Source of the DNA: Oscillospiraceae bacterium
GTDB lineage: Bacteria > Bacillota > Clostridia > Oscillospirales > Acutalibacteraceae
Assembly (NCBI GenBank): GCA_022508785.1
Contig: JAFLUN010000004.1
Location: 4,034-54,311 of the forward strand
Direction: 5' to 3'
DNA: 50,278 nt
The position numbers and the translations under genes are program-made. Numbering within the stretch: the stretch's first letter is position 1; each line of letters opens with the position of its first letter. Below the pieces are notes generated by a model. It saw only the letters and a program-made list of their open reading frames with translations. It was not told the DNA's origin and did no database searches. Of this stretch, positions 1-8,344 are shown piece after piece.

Positions 1-651
1 AGTATTTTTATAAAATGCGGTTATTTTGATGTACCCGACTTTTTCGTTAACGGTGCTGTAATAAACCGTCTGCGAGGTAAATCCCCTTGCAACCTTTACG
101 GTTTTAGCTTGCCCGTTATGAACGAACGTAACGGTAACCTCCGTCAGCTTATCACCCTCAAGTTCTTTCATAAGACTTGAAGAATTGAGCGCAGTTACCT
201 TTGTTCCGTCAATTTCGGTTATAACGTCGCCCTTTGACATTCCCTGCAACTTTGCAGGAGAAGAATCGGCTATTTCGGAAACATAAATTCCGCCGCTTAA
301 CTCGTCATACACCGCAACAATTCCTATGCCTGTTTTCGTGCCTTTTTCCAACTGCTTATACTCGGCATATTCGTCAGCATTCATATAGGTACTGTAACGG
401 TCGCCCAAGCCTTCAACATAGCCCTTTGAAATCATGGAGTTAAGAAGGTTTTCGTTAATCTCACCGTAATAGTTTTCACGGATAGCGTCGTCAATTTCGG
501 AAAGTCCCGAATACATTCCCGATCTTCCCGAAACATCTTTAATAAGATTATTGTAAGTCATCATTGAAACGGTCATTGTAATTGTGACCGCCAATGCAAT
601 TGAAATAAATATAAGCGAAAGGGTAAGCCCTAAAGATACCTTCTTATTCAA
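1..651 (-). CDS. S41 family C-terminal processing protease (Ctp), N-terminal part, cut by window edge
   Basis: This reading frame is absent from the ORF track because it uses a TTG start and runs off the window. It is open for 217 codons from TTG at 651 to position 1. The protein starts MNKKVSLGLTLSL, giving one N-terminal membrane anchor (about residues 5-27). A linker with YYGEINENLLNSMISKGYVEGLGDRYSTY, typical of the S41 N-terminal helical region, follows. A PDZ domain comes next (GIGIVAVYDELSGGIYV, then SPAKLQGMSKGDVITEIDG), and the first strands of the protease core (VGYIKITAFY). The Ser/Lys catalytic residues would lie outside the window. Enzymes of this family process exported proteins or control peptidoglycan hydrolases. 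It begins 16 bases after the stop of the LytM gene, so it is the last visible gene of the ftsE-ftsX-LytM operon. Confidence 0.88.
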   Translation of the reverse strand, partial: MNKKVSLGLTLSLIFISIALAVTITMTVSMMTYNNLIKDVSGRSGMYSGLSEIDDAIRENYYGEINENLLNSMISKGYVEGLGDRYSTYMNADEYAEYKQLEKGTKTGIGIVAVYDELSGGIYVSEIADSSPAKLQGMSKGDVITEIDGTKVTALNSSSLMKELEGDKLTEVTVTFVHNGQAKTVKVARGFTSQTVYYSTVNEKVGYIKITAFYKNT

Positions 652-667
652 AGCAAATCAATCCTTT

Positions 668-2017
668 TTAAGATATCGGTGAAACATATTTGCCGTTTGC
701 CTTTTGCAAGTAATTTTCGGGAGCAACCTGAGTTCCGTTAACGAGAAGTTCAAAGTGAAGGTGCGGCCCCGTTGCGGCGCTGCCCGTGCTTCCCGCATAA
801 GCAATTATTTGACCTTGCTTAACAGTTGCACCCTTGCCAACAACCAATGAATTGCAATGAAAATAACGTGTGGACACGCCGTTACCGTGATCTATAACAA
901 TATAATTTCCGCCGGTTGACTGGTATGCAGACGCCAAAACCTTTCCGTCTGCCACGGCATAAATCGGGCGGTTAAGAGTTGAGCCTGATTTTGAACCCAT
1001 ATCCGTAGCTCTGTTTCCGTATCCTCTTTTAGCGTGATTCCAAGAATACTCTCGGATTTCTACAGCCGCACCTTGAAGCGGACAAATAATGCCTTTTGTT
1101 GAAACCTCAAAGTTGTGAGTTGCGTCTGAAGAATTAACCGTACCGCCACCTGTTGAAGTATTGAGTTTTCCAAGCTGAGCCTCAAAATCTGCTAAATCCT
1201 GATTAGCCTTTTTGATCATTGCCTGATAGCGTGCACTCTGCTGATTAAGAGAGCCGATATAATTGTTAACCTGATTGATTTTATACTGGATAGTGGCAAC
1301 CTTTTGGTCTACAACCGCTTTAGATTTTTTAACGGTTTCTCTTGAGCTTTCCAGTTCTGCTCTTTGACTGTCAAGCAAAGCTTTACTCTCTTCCAAATCC
1401 GCCTTCTGTTCGTCAAGCTCCATTATCATTTTATTAAGCTCTGCAATGGAGTCCCTTAAGCCAGCAACAATTTCATTGTCGTGCTTGGCAATTTGATAAA
1501 CAAGCTCTGAGCGCTCAATGAAATCTGAAAAATCCTTTGCAGAAAGGAAGATTTCAAGTACAGACGTTTCCCCCGCCATATATGCAGCGCAAAGCCTGTC
1601 GGAAAGGAGCTTGTAAGCTTCGTCTACCTCAACCTTTTTTTCTTCAATTTGAGTATTTATTTTTTCAATGCTTTCCTCAAGACTTTTTATTTTAGCCTCA
1701 AATTCTGCAATCTCACCGTCAAGCTTAGCTATCTTTTCGTTTAAATCGTCAATTTGCTGACCGAGCAATGCAACCTCATCATCATAGGCGTGTATCTGCT
1801 TTTGAAGCTCGTCAATATATTCATCCTGCTTTTCTGCATTGCCTTTGAGCGAATCAATTTTTTGCTGATACTGCTCAATTTCTTTTTCCTTTTGAGCAAT
1901 TTCAGCATTAAGGTTTGCCTTTATTTCTTCTTCTGAAACGGCAAAGCCGTTCAGCGATATTGAAAGAAGCATTACTAAGGCTAAAAGCACCGCAATGATT
2001 TTCTTACTGATCCTCAT
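668..2017 (-). CDS. Coiled-coil LytM/M23 murein hydrolase or hydrolase activator (EnvC/PcsB-like)
   Basis: The 449-residue protein has a signal peptide (residues 1-27), a long coiled coil (about 30-285, many E/K/Q heptads) and a C-terminal M23 (LytM) domain (about 310-440). This is the layout of EnvC and PcsB-type proteins that FtsEX activates to cut septal peptidoglycan outside the membrane. The M23 motifs YFHCN and GPHLHFEL are present. The usual HxxxD zinc motif reads NRATD, so the first zinc-ligand histidine appears to be Asn; activity may be reduced or lost. The gene overlaps ftsX by 14 bases and has a strong ribosome binding site (AGGGGGCG). The partner role is inferred from operon position and domain order. 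Confidence 0.9.
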   Translation of the reverse strand: MRISKKIIAVLLALVMLLSISLNGFAVSEEEIKANLNAEIAQKEKEIEQYQQKIDSLKGNAEKQDEYIDELQKQIHAYDDEVALLGQQIDDLNEKIAKLDGEIAEFEAKIKSLEESIEKINTQIEEKKVEVDEAYKLLSDRLCAAYMAGETSVLEIFLSAKDFSDFIERSELVYQIAKHDNEIVAGLRDSIAELNKMIMELDEQKADLEESKALLDSQRAELESSRETVKKSKAVVDQKVATIQYKINQVNNYIGSLNQQSARYQAMIKKANQDLADFEAQLGKLNTSTGGGTVNSSDATHNFEVSTKGIICPLQGAAVEIREYSWNHAKRGYGNRATDMGSKSGSTLNRPIYAVADGKVLASAYQSTGGNYIVIDHGNGVSTRYFHCNSLVVGKGATVKQGQIIAYAGSTGSAATGPHLHFELLVNGTQVAPENYLQKANGKYVSPIS

Positions 2018-2915
2018 TGATAACGCCCCCTTGTTCTTTCAGGTATTTGCCCATTGAAATAAGACTGCCGACTGAGCCTGTAAAGATGCCTATTACGGCA
2101 AATATTCCAAGGATATACCACGCATAGTCCCAGAAATTAACAAGATTAAACTGGTCTATAAGCCCTGAGCAAATATATTGGATTCCTGAGTAAAGTCCAA
2201 TTAAAACGATAAATGAAACTAAGCACGAAATAACGCCTAAATTTATTCCCTCAATCATAAACGGCCACCGAATGAACCAGTTTGTAGCGCCGACCGCTTT
2301 CATAATGCTTATTTCAAGCTTTCTTGAGAACATTGTTATTCTTATGGTGTTGGAGATAATGAAAAGTGAAACAACGAACAGCAACGCAACTATTCCCACG
2401 CTGATTATTGTTACTGCCTTTCTGATATTTACAAGCTTACCTGCAATGTCGCTGTTTTCACGGACACGCTGAACTCCGTTAATTGCTTTAAGCTGGGCTA
2501 CGGTTGCATCAAATTTAGAAAGGTCTTCCACAACTACCTTGTATGCATCCGGAAGAGGATTTTCCTCAAGCCCGTCAAGTAAAGCGGCGTCTGCCCCCAA
2601 GGTTTCACGCTGAGCTAAAAGTGCATCGTCCTTAGGAACGAATATGCAGTCCTCAACATTGTCAAGAACCTTAATTTTATTGCCGATAATGCTAACCTCT
2701 TCATCTGTCGCACCGTTTTCGGCAAATACCATAATAACGTTTTGGTTTTCAATATTATCAAGCAAAGAGTTGATATTAAAGAATATCATGGCACCGAGAC
2801 CGATAATAACAAGGCACGCCATAAGAACGGCTATTGACGCTAAAGACATCAGCTTATTTACCCAAACGCTTCTAAAGCCTTCTTTAGTAAGATATTTAAG
2901 ACTTGCACCCTTCAT
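2004..2915 (-). CDS. ftsX: Cell division protein FtsX (permease-like)
   Basis: The 303-residue membrane protein has one N-terminal helix (about 22-48), an extracellular domain (about 50-165) and three C-terminal helices. This is the four-helix FtsX topology. The helix after the outer loop (TIISVGIVALLFVVSLFIIS) and the cytoplasmic MFSRKLEISIMKAVGATNWFI segment are characteristic. With FtsE it forms an ABC-like complex that signals ATP hydrolysis to periplasmic or extracellular peptidoglycan hydrolases. It overlaps ftsE by 4 bases and the LytM gene by 14, so translation is probably coupled. The start has a GGAGGTGA site 8 bases upstream. Confidence 0.95.
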   Translation of the reverse strand: MKGASLKYLTKEGFRSVWVNKLMSLASIAVLMACLVIIGLGAMIFFNINSLLDNIENQNVIMVFAENGATDEEVSIIGNKIKVLDNVEDCIFVPKDDALLAQRETLGADAALLDGLEENPLPDAYKVVVEDLSKFDATVAQLKAINGVQRVRENSDIAGKLVNIRKAVTIISVGIVALLFVVSLFIISNTIRITMFSRKLEISIMKAVGATNWFIRWPFMIEGINLGVISCLVSFIVLIGLYSGIQYICSGLIDQFNLVNFWDYAWYILGIFAVIGIFTGSVGSLISMGKYLKEQGGVINEDQ

Positions 2916-3901
2916 TCTGCGTCACCTCCGTCTTTTTTATCAGTAAGATATGCAGAATAATCCACATCGGAAACATCATCGGAAATATCGCTTGAATCAA
3001 TGCCGTAATTTTTCATAAAGTCTTCAAGGTCTTTGTCGCTGTTCGGCTGAATGTAATAAGAGGTCTCCTCTTTATCTGCTATTTCTTCGCTGGCGGCTGC
3101 CTGTTCTTCACGGATTTTGTCTACGCTTGCCTGAATATCCTGATGAGCCGCCTCAATGAGCTCTTGCTTAGTAGCAGTTTTATCTTCATCTGCTATGACT
3201 GCCTCAAGAATTGACTCCTCTGCATTGTCAGCTTCGTCTTCTTTAGTGTCCGAAACGATTTGACCGTTGTCAATAGTGATAATACGGTGGTTAAAACGGC
3301 GAACTAACTCGTGCTCGTGAGTAACCATAACAACCGTTGTGCCGTTGGCGTTGATATGATTTAAAAGGTCAACTATTTCATAGGACATTTCAGGGTCAAT
3401 GTTACCGGTAGGCTCGTCCGCTATGAGAATGCCTGCATTGTTTACAAGGGCACGGGAAAGAGCAACTCTCTGCTGCTCACCGCCTGAAAGCTGATTGGGG
3501 AACTGACGCGCCTTTGACGTAAGACCTACAAGGCTTAAAACATAGGGTACGCGCTTGCTTATCTCTCTTTCCTTTGCGCCGATAACGCGCATTGCAAAAG
3601 CAACGTTATCGTAAACCGTCATATTGGGAATCAAGCGGAAATCCTGAAAAACAATTCCCATTGTTCTGCGGAATTTAGGGATATCACGCTTTTTGATTGT
3701 ATTAAGATTAAAATCGTTAATGACAACAGTACCGGAATTTGGCACTTGCTCACGCATAATAATTTTCAAAAACGTGCTTTTTCCTGCGCCGGACGCACCG
3801 ACTACGAAAACAAATTCGCCGTCGTTGATTTTAAGTGATACGTTTTTGAGCGCTACTGTTCCGTTGTCATACGTTTTTGAAACATTGTTGAACTCTATCA
3901 C
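2912..3901 (-). CDS. ftsE: Cell division ATP-binding protein FtsE with acidic C-terminal extension
   Basis: The 329-residue protein begins at a GTG codon preceded by GAGGT. Residues 1-220 are a complete ABC ATPase: Walker A GASGAGKST, Q-loop FQDFRL, signature LSGGEQQR, Walker B ILIADEPTG and H-loop THE. FtsE is usually about 220-230 residues. Here a further ~105 residues, very rich in Asp/Glu and Ala, follow the ATPase and end TDKKDGGDAE. The tail has no recognised domain; helical stretches (EAAHQDIQASVDKIREEQAAA) suggest a flexible or coiled segment on the cytoplasmic side. It is the first gene of the operon, with a good promoter 58 bases upstream. Confidence 0.95.
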   Translation of the reverse strand: MIEFNNVSKTYDNGTVALKNVSLKINDGEFVFVVGASGAGKSTFLKIIMREQVPNSGTVVINDFNLNTIKKRDIPKFRRTMGIVFQDFRLIPNMTVYDNVAFAMRVIGAKEREISKRVPYVLSLVGLTSKARQFPNQLSGGEQQRVALSRALVNNAGILIADEPTGNIDPEMSYEIVDLLNHINANGTTVVMVTHEHELVRRFNHRIITIDNGQIVSDTKEDEADNAEESILEAVIADEDKTATKQELIEAAHQDIQASVDKIREEQAAASEEIADKEETSYYIQPNSDKDLEDFMKNYGIDSSDISDDVSDVDYSAYLTDKKDGGDAE

Positions 3902-3958
3902 AATTGTTACCTCTTTTAAAAATTACACAGTTACACATTATAACTATTATTAAACAGC

Positions 3959-3986
3959 ATTATACCACAAAATATTGTGTTTGTAA
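3959..3986 (-). promoter_or_regulatory. Promoter for ftsEX operon
   Basis: On the minus strand TTACAA and TATAAT are separated by 16 bases, and TGG before the -10 gives an extended -10. The spacer contains the small palindrome CACAATATTTTGTG, a possible operator. It lies 58 bases upstream of the ftsE GTG. Confidence 0.6.
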
Positions 3987-4085
3987 CGCTTTTTATAAAA
4001 TGTTAATATTTATCGTCGATTTGCACAAATTAAAGTCGCATTTGTATACGACATACACATAAAAACAAATATCTGTTTTAAATTT

Positions 4086-4126
4086 CAAAATAAAAGCCGT
4101 GCTTTTCCTTGGAATTGCACAGCTTT
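4086..4126 (-). terminator. Intrinsic terminator after the CdaR/PucR-like gene
   Basis: On the minus strand AAAGCTGTGC pairs with GCACGGCTTT (10 bp, one G-U) around a 14-base loop. The second arm runs into TTTTATTTT. It starts 8 bases after the stop codon at 4134. Confidence 0.75.
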
Positions 4127-4133
4127 ATAAGTT

Positions 4134-5219
4134 TTAATATTTAATGGGGTTTGAGTTAAGGTATTTTTTAACCATAAGCGCTACTTTAAACACGATAGCG
4201 TCGTCAAATTCACGAAGGTCAAGACCTGTAAGCTTCTTAATCTTTTCAAGTCTGTAAACCAAAGTGTTTCTGTGAACGAAAAGCTTTCTTGAAGTTTCCG
4301 AAACGTTAAGATTATTTTCAAAGAACTTTTGAATAGTGAAAAGCGTTTCATGGTCAAGACTTTCAATTGAGCCGCGCTTGAATATCTCTTTAAGGAACAT
4401 TTCGCAAAGCGTTGTGGGAAGCTGATAAATAAGTCTTGCTATACCGAGATTGTCGTAGCTTACAATAGTTTTTTCCGTATCAAAAACCTTGCCTACCTCA
4501 AGGGAAACCTGCGCTTCACGGAAGGAGCGTGAAAGGTCTTTAATACTGTCAATTGTAGTGCCGATACCCACAAGAACATGAGTGTAATACTCCGTACCGA
4601 GAGAATCGACTATTGAACGGGCAAGCTTTTCAAGGTCTTTAGTTTCAACTCCCGCCTTAACCTCTTTAACAAGAGCAATATCCGTTTCGTTTATGTTTAT
4701 AACGAAATCCTTTGTTTTATCGGGGAAAAGGTCCTGAATAACGTCAAACACGGAAACATCGTTTCGCTCGGTAATTCTGATAAGAACGACTACCCTTGTA
4801 GCATCGTTATTGAAACGAAGCTCACGGGCTTTAATGTATATGTCCCCCGGAAGGATATTTTCAAGAATTACATTCTTTATGAAATTACCTCTGTCATATT
4901 TTTCATCGTAATACTGCTTAATCGTTGAAAAAGAAACGGCAAGAACAGCAACGTAACGCGCCGCAATGTCGTCGTCCCCCTCAACGAAAACTGCATACTC
5001 AGGGTGCATATGAGCGCCGAAGGCTTTGTAAGTGTAACCGTCTGCATGTACAATATCGGTTGATGCAAAAACCTTTGACACTGCGTGTGATTGCATTTCA
5101 CCTATTTTGCCGAACTCGCTGCAAGAAATAACGGTGCCTGTTTCATCAATAACACCGAACGTCCTGTCGATAACCTCGACCATCTGGTGAACAATTCCCT
5201 GTAACAATCTATTTGACAT
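4134..5219 (-). CDS. CdaR/PucR-family transcriptional regulator
   Basis: The protein has an N-terminal sensor-like domain (MSNRLLQGIVHQMVEVID and onward, about 1-120) of the sugar-diacid/PucR type. A GGDEF-like middle region follows (about 150-260). The C-terminal PucR helix-turn-helix contains LNVSETSRKLFVHRNTLVYRLEKI and ends in LDLREFDDAIVFKVAL. The track starts at 5243, but the ATG at 5219 has a G-rich ribosome binding site (GGGGG, 8 bases upstream) and gives the usual N-terminus, so it is preferred (361 aa). The gene is monocistronic between its own promoter and terminator. The effector cannot be told from sequence, and no sugar-acid genes lie nearby. Confidence 0.85.
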   Translation of the reverse strand: MSNRLLQGIVHQMVEVIDRTFGVIDETGTVISCSEFGKIGEMQSHAVSKVFASTDIVHADGYTYKAFGAHMHPEYAVFVEGDDDIAARYVAVLAVSFSTIKQYYDEKYDRGNFIKNVILENILPGDIYIKARELRFNNDATRVVVLIRITERNDVSVFDVIQDLFPDKTKDFVININETDIALVKEVKAGVETKDLEKLARSIVDSLGTEYYTHVLVGIGTTIDSIKDLSRSFREAQVSLEVGKVFDTEKTIVSYDNLGIARLIYQLPTTLCEMFLKEIFKRGSIESLDHETLFTIQKFFENNLNVSETSRKLFVHRNTLVYRLEKIKKLTGLDLREFDDAIVFKVALMVKKYLNSNPIKY

Positions 5220-5273
5220 AAGGAAAACCCCCATTTTTTGCATTTATGCAAAAATACAATTACGATACTATGT

Positions 5274-5302
5274 ATTTTACACAATAAATACGCCTTTTGC
5301 AA
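5274..5302 (-). promoter_or_regulatory. Promoter for the CdaR/PucR-like gene
   Basis: TTGCAA, 17 bases, TAAAAT on the minus strand, about 55 bases upstream of the ATG at 5219. The same hexamers with the same spacing precede ftsZ. Confidence 0.65.
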
Positions 5303-5344
5303 GCAAAAATTTGAAATTTTTCGATTTTTTCAAACATTTTTCAC

Positions 5345-5392
5345 AAAAAAAGACTTAAAAATTAGTCAAACAACGCAATTTCAAGTCTTTTT
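5345..5392 (-). terminator. Intrinsic terminator after the RsuA-type gene
   Basis: On the minus strand AAAAAGACTT pairs with AAGTCTTTTT around an AT-rich loop and runs into a T tract. It lies 12 bases past the stop at 5404. Confidence 0.7.
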
Positions 5393-5403
5393 GCCCTATT
5401 TTT

Positions 5404-6138
5404 TTATTGTTCAAAATCACTAAAAAATTTTCCGTTCTCAATTTCCGACAGCTCTTGGGGCGTAATTTCACGGCACTCGCCGAAAGACAGCGTTTCATCT
5501 AAGCTTAAATTTCCCATTTTTGTGCGTTTTAAATAAGTAACTTTATTTCCTGCCGCCGCAAACATTCTTTTTATTTGGTGATACTTGCCCTCGCATATCT
5601 GTATTTGTACAAGTGGGTTATCCCCGTTTTCAAGTATTTTAACTCTCGATTCCTTGCAGGTTGTCCCGTCGGCAAGGACAATTCCCTTTTGAAGCATTGC
5701 TCTTTGAGGTTCTGTAAGTTTACTTTCAAGCCTTGCTTCATAGGTTTTGACAACATGATTTTTAGGAGATAAAATTCTGTGAGCAAAATCGCCGTCATCA
5801 GTAATCAGCACAAAGCCCACGGTGTCTTTATCAAGTCTGCCAGCCGGAAAAAGCCCTGAACGGAAAAGGTAATCGGGAACTAAATCTATTACGGTTTTTT
5901 CTGTTTTTGAATCGCTTGCAGAAACAATGCCTTGCGGCTTATTCAGCATTAAGTATATATGCTTTTTCAAAGTGAGCGCTGTTCCGTCAAGAGTTACAAC
6001 GTCATTTTCACTTATTTTCACGGAAGAGTTTTTGACAGTTTCGCCGTTAACGGTTACTCTTCCGCTTTTGATTATTGCTTTTACGTCTTTTCGAGAATAT
6101 GAGCCTTGTGACGCAAGAATTTTGTCAAGCCGTTCCAT
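5404..6138 (-). CDS. Pseudouridine synthase, RsuA family (16S rRNA)
   Basis: The 244-residue protein has an N-terminal S4 RNA-binding domain (MERLDKILASQGSYSRKDVKAIIKSGRVTVNGE) followed by an RsuA/RluB/E/F catalytic domain. The active-site motif reads GRLDKDTVGFVLITDDG; the Asp in GRLD is the expected nucleophile. The later segment YHQIKRMFAAAGNKV is also typical. Enzymes of this size usually modify U516 of 16S rRNA, but RluB/E/F cannot be fully excluded. It starts 36 bases after the DUF4830 gene and ends at a terminator, so it closes this operon. Confidence 0.9.
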   Translation of the reverse strand: MERLDKILASQGSYSRKDVKAIIKSGRVTVNGETVKNSSVKISENDVVTLDGTALTLKKHIYLMLNKPQGIVSASDSKTEKTVIDLVPDYLFRSGLFPAGRLDKDTVGFVLITDDGDFAHRILSPKNHVVKTYEARLESKLTEPQRAMLQKGIVLADGTTCKESRVKILENGDNPLVQIQICEGKYHQIKRMFAAAGNKVTYLKRTKMGNLSLDETLSFGECREITPQELSEIENGKFFSDFEQ

Positions 6139-6174
6139 AATATTTCCCGTTTCTGTTATTCCTATTGAAGTGTC

Positions 6175-6651
6175 CTATTGAAGAGGATTAGCAAAGCCGT
6201 GCATAAATCCGTCAAGCTCTACTGAGCAAACATCACCGCCTATTACGGTTCCGTCTAAAACCAAAATATTGATTCTTACACAGTCTTTGTCTTCATAACC
6301 CTCATAATTTTTTACGGCGTAAGTCCATCTTTTTACCCTTACGCCCTTATAAGAAGAAAGGTCAAATCCTTGAGACAGCTGAATATCGTTATATTGGGTA
6401 TAAACATCGTCAAATTCTTCGGGTATTATTACCTCACGAACCTCCACAGGCTCTTCGGAAACCTCCCACCCGAACTGAGAAATAAAGCTCATTCGTTCAC
6501 TGCTGTCTGACGCTTTAAGATTAACCGTACTGTCATTTGAAACATTTTCGCTGTCCTTTGATAAGAATACGAGCACCGAAACCGTCAAAACAATGAACAG
6601 TATAATAAGTATTGCCCTTATTTGCTTGGATTTAACCGTATAGATAAACAT
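6175..6651 (-). CDS. DUF4830 domain protein, single membrane anchor
   Basis: The 158-residue protein has one N-terminal transmembrane helix (about 11-30: AILIILFIVLTVSVLVFLS) and an outer domain. The string PEEFDDVYTQYNDIQLSQGFDLSSYKG and the end VIGGDVCSVELDGFMHGF match what I recall as the DUF4830 family, common in Clostridia and of unknown function. The start codon follows GAGGTG directly, and that GAGGTG is the second arm of a terminator-like hairpin. It sits between a coiled-coil gene and the RsuA gene. No function is proposed. Confidence 0.8.
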   Translation of the reverse strand: MFIYTVKSKQIRAILIILFIVLTVSVLVFLSKDSENVSNDSTVNLKASDSSERMSFISQFGWEVSEEPVEVREVIIPEEFDDVYTQYNDIQLSQGFDLSSYKGVRVKRWTYAVKNYEGYEDKDCVRINILVLDGTVIGGDVCSVELDGFMHGFANPLQ

Positions 6652-6697
6652 AAAAACACCTCGAACACATTTTTATAAATAAATATGCTGCGAGGTG
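6652..6697 (-). terminator. Terminator-like hairpin that contains the next gene's ribosome binding site
   Basis: On the minus strand CACCTCG and CGAGGTG form a perfect 7-bp stem followed by TTTTT and then the ATG of the DUF4830 gene. The second arm supplies that gene's Shine-Dalgarno sequence. It can act as an attenuator or as a translational block. Confidence 0.65.
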
Positions 6698-6716
6698 ATT
6701 TTTAATGAATATAAAA

Positions 6717-7250
6717 TTACTCGTCAATACGCCTTGACTGTGAAGCGGCTCTGAGCTGCTGGCGTGTACGGCGGATTTCATTTACTGAGTTTGTAAGAGT
6801 TTCATCAGCAATAGCAACTATGTTTTCAACGTATTCGCTTGCGCTCTTACGCATTTCCGTTGACCAATTCTTTGCCTGCTCTGTAAGCTCGGTTGCAGAA
6901 TTTCTTGCCTGCTCAACAATTTCGTTGGCGGCATTTCTTGCCTGCTGCATAATTTCAGCAGCCTTAGCCTCAGCGCCTCTTGTAATCTCATCTTCTGAAA
7001 TAATTTCTTTTGCGCGAAGATGTGCTTTTTCGATAATATCGTCTGCATTGGACTGTGCGCTTGAAAGAATTTCTTTACGCTCGGAAGCAATTTTTCTTGC
7101 CTGCATAAGCTCGTCGGGCATATTAAGTCTTATGTCCTCAATAGCAGTCCTGATAGCATCTACATCAACCAAAAGGTTTGATGTAAAGGGAACGCTTTTA
7201 CCCTCGTCAAGAATATTGCTTATCTCGTCAAGTAAACTTTCTATGGTCAT
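6717..7250 (-). CDS. Coiled-coil protein resembling ATP synthase subunit B/E-type or DivIVA-like proteins
   Basis: The 177-residue soluble protein is almost wholly helical. Its Ala/Glu/Arg-rich repeats (AKAAEIMQQARNAANEIVEQA) resemble the V-type ATPase subunit E/H or F-type subunit b stalk. In Firmicutes such proteins are often labelled ATPase, although no nucleotide-binding motif is present. The gene overlaps the coaD stop by 4 bases (ATGA) and has a strong site (GAGAGGTG). An architectural or division-related role is possible, but nothing in the sequence proves one. Confidence 0.75.
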   Translation of the reverse strand: MTIESLLDEISNILDEGKSVPFTSNLLVDVDAIRTAIEDIRLNMPDELMQARKIASERKEILSSAQSNADDIIEKAHLRAKEIISEDEITRGAEAKAAEIMQQARNAANEIVEQARNSATELTEQAKNWSTEMRKSASEYVENIVAIADETLTNSVNEIRRTRQQLRAASQSRRIDE

Positions 7251-7744
7251 TTTTCTGCACCTCTCATTATTCTTTTGACTATATCATCACGAACCGCCGC
7301 AGGGACAAAATCGCTTATATCCCCGCCCAATTCGCAAATTTGCTTTACCATACTTGAGCTTAAATACATATTTTCACTCTTTGTATCAATAAAAACCGTT
7401 TCAAGCTCGCTGTTCAGCTTTTTGTTAAGCTGTGCCTGCTGAAATTCATATTCAAAATCCGACATAGCGCGAAGCCCTTTAACCACAGCAACAGCTCCGC
7501 ATTCTCTTGCGTACTCCGCCAAAAGCCCGTCTGCAACCCTGACCTCAACATTTGAAAGATGGGATGTGCAGCGGCGGATAAGCTCGGCACGCTCCTCCGG
7601 GGAAAAGCAGAAATTGTTTTTCTTAGCCGGATTAAACATAACGGTGGCTATTACTTTGTCAAAAAGCACAGAACTGCGCTCAATAATATCAAGATGCCCG
7701 TTTGTTATCGGATCAAAAGAGCCGGGGCAAATAACAGTTCTCAT
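7247..7744 (-). CDS. coaD: Pantetheine-phosphate adenylyltransferase
   Basis: The enzyme transfers AMP to 4'-phosphopantetheine, the fourth step of coenzyme A synthesis. The first residues, MRTVICPGSFDPITNGHLDII, contain the nucleotidyltransferase (T/H)xGH motif. KGLRAMSDFEYEFQQ and the C-terminal LSSSMVKQI motif are also present. The ORF track extends 45 codons upstream into rsmD; the ATG at 7744 gives the normal 165-residue length and is chosen. It lies 4 bases after rsmD, the usual rsmD-coaD pairing. Confidence 0.97.
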   Translation of the reverse strand: MRTVICPGSFDPITNGHLDIIERSSVLFDKVIATVMFNPAKKNNFCFSPEERAELIRRCTSHLSNVEVRVADGLLAEYARECGAVAVVKGLRAMSDFEYEFQQAQLNKKLNSELETVFIDTKSENMYLSSSMVKQICELGGDISDFVPAAVRDDIVKRIMRGAEK

Positions 7745-7748
7745 AAAA

Positions 7749-8288
7749 TCACTTATTCTTTCTGTACGTGGTAATTTTGATTTTACCGTATTTATATTCA
7801 CGGGTAAGGGCAAATTCCCCTGCCGTTTCGGGAAGCTCTTCTTCAACAGCGGTTTCACAGACGATAATTCCGCCGTCACTCACCTTTGAAGCGAGTATCG
7901 GCAAAGCCTTGTCAATAAGCTGTTTTCTGTAAGGCGGATCAAGGAACACAACGTCAAAAGTGTCGTGTGAAAGGGTTATATAAGAAATTGAATCGCCTAA
8001 AAACGTGCTTGCTCTTTTTTCAAAGCCGCAAGCTTTAAGATTTTCTTTGACAACGTCTAAAGAACGCTTTGAGGCATCTACAAAACAGCAATGCTTTGCT
8101 CCTCTTGAAATCGCCTCAATTCCCAACTGCCCTGACCCTGCGAACAGGTCAAGAACCCGTGAACCGGGAATATCAAACTGAATAACGTTAAACATTCCCT
8201 CTTTTACTTTATCGGTCGTGGGGCGAACGTCGTCGCCTTCTAAAGTTACAAGACGCCTGCCCCGTGCTTCACCTGTAATAACTCTCAT
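7749..8288 (-). CDS. rsmD: 16S rRNA (guanine(966)-N2)-methyltransferase
   Basis: The 179-residue SAM-dependent methyltransferase begins MRVITGEARGRRL, as RsmD does. It has the SAM motif VLDLFAGSGQLGIEAISRG and the catalytic DPPY motif (VVFLDPPYRKQ). It modifies G966 of 16S rRNA in the assembling 30S subunit. A GGAG site precedes the ATG by 6 bases. It lies between a HAD phosphatase gene and coaD in one transcription direction. Confidence 0.96.
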   Translation of the reverse strand: MRVITGEARGRRLVTLEGDDVRPTTDKVKEGMFNVIQFDIPGSRVLDLFAGSGQLGIEAISRGAKHCCFVDASKRSLDVVKENLKACGFEKRASTFLGDSISYITLSHDTFDVVFLDPPYRKQLIDKALPILASKVSDGGIIVCETAVEEELPETAGEFALTREYKYGKIKITTYRKNK

Positions 8289-8344
8289 AAGCTACTCCAA
8301 TATGTCATTCCAATGCTATATTATTACAATTTTTCGTCGATTTG

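Noticed and set aside
234-443. 69-codon plus-strand ORF near the window start
   Set aside because: It is antisense to the S41 protease gene, whose PDZ domain reads clearly on the minus strand.
6820-7278. 152-codon plus-strand ORF opposite the coiled-coil gene
   Set aside because: It is antisense to a repeat-rich, low-complexity coding sequence and has no ribosome binding site or recognisable domain; it is a shadow.
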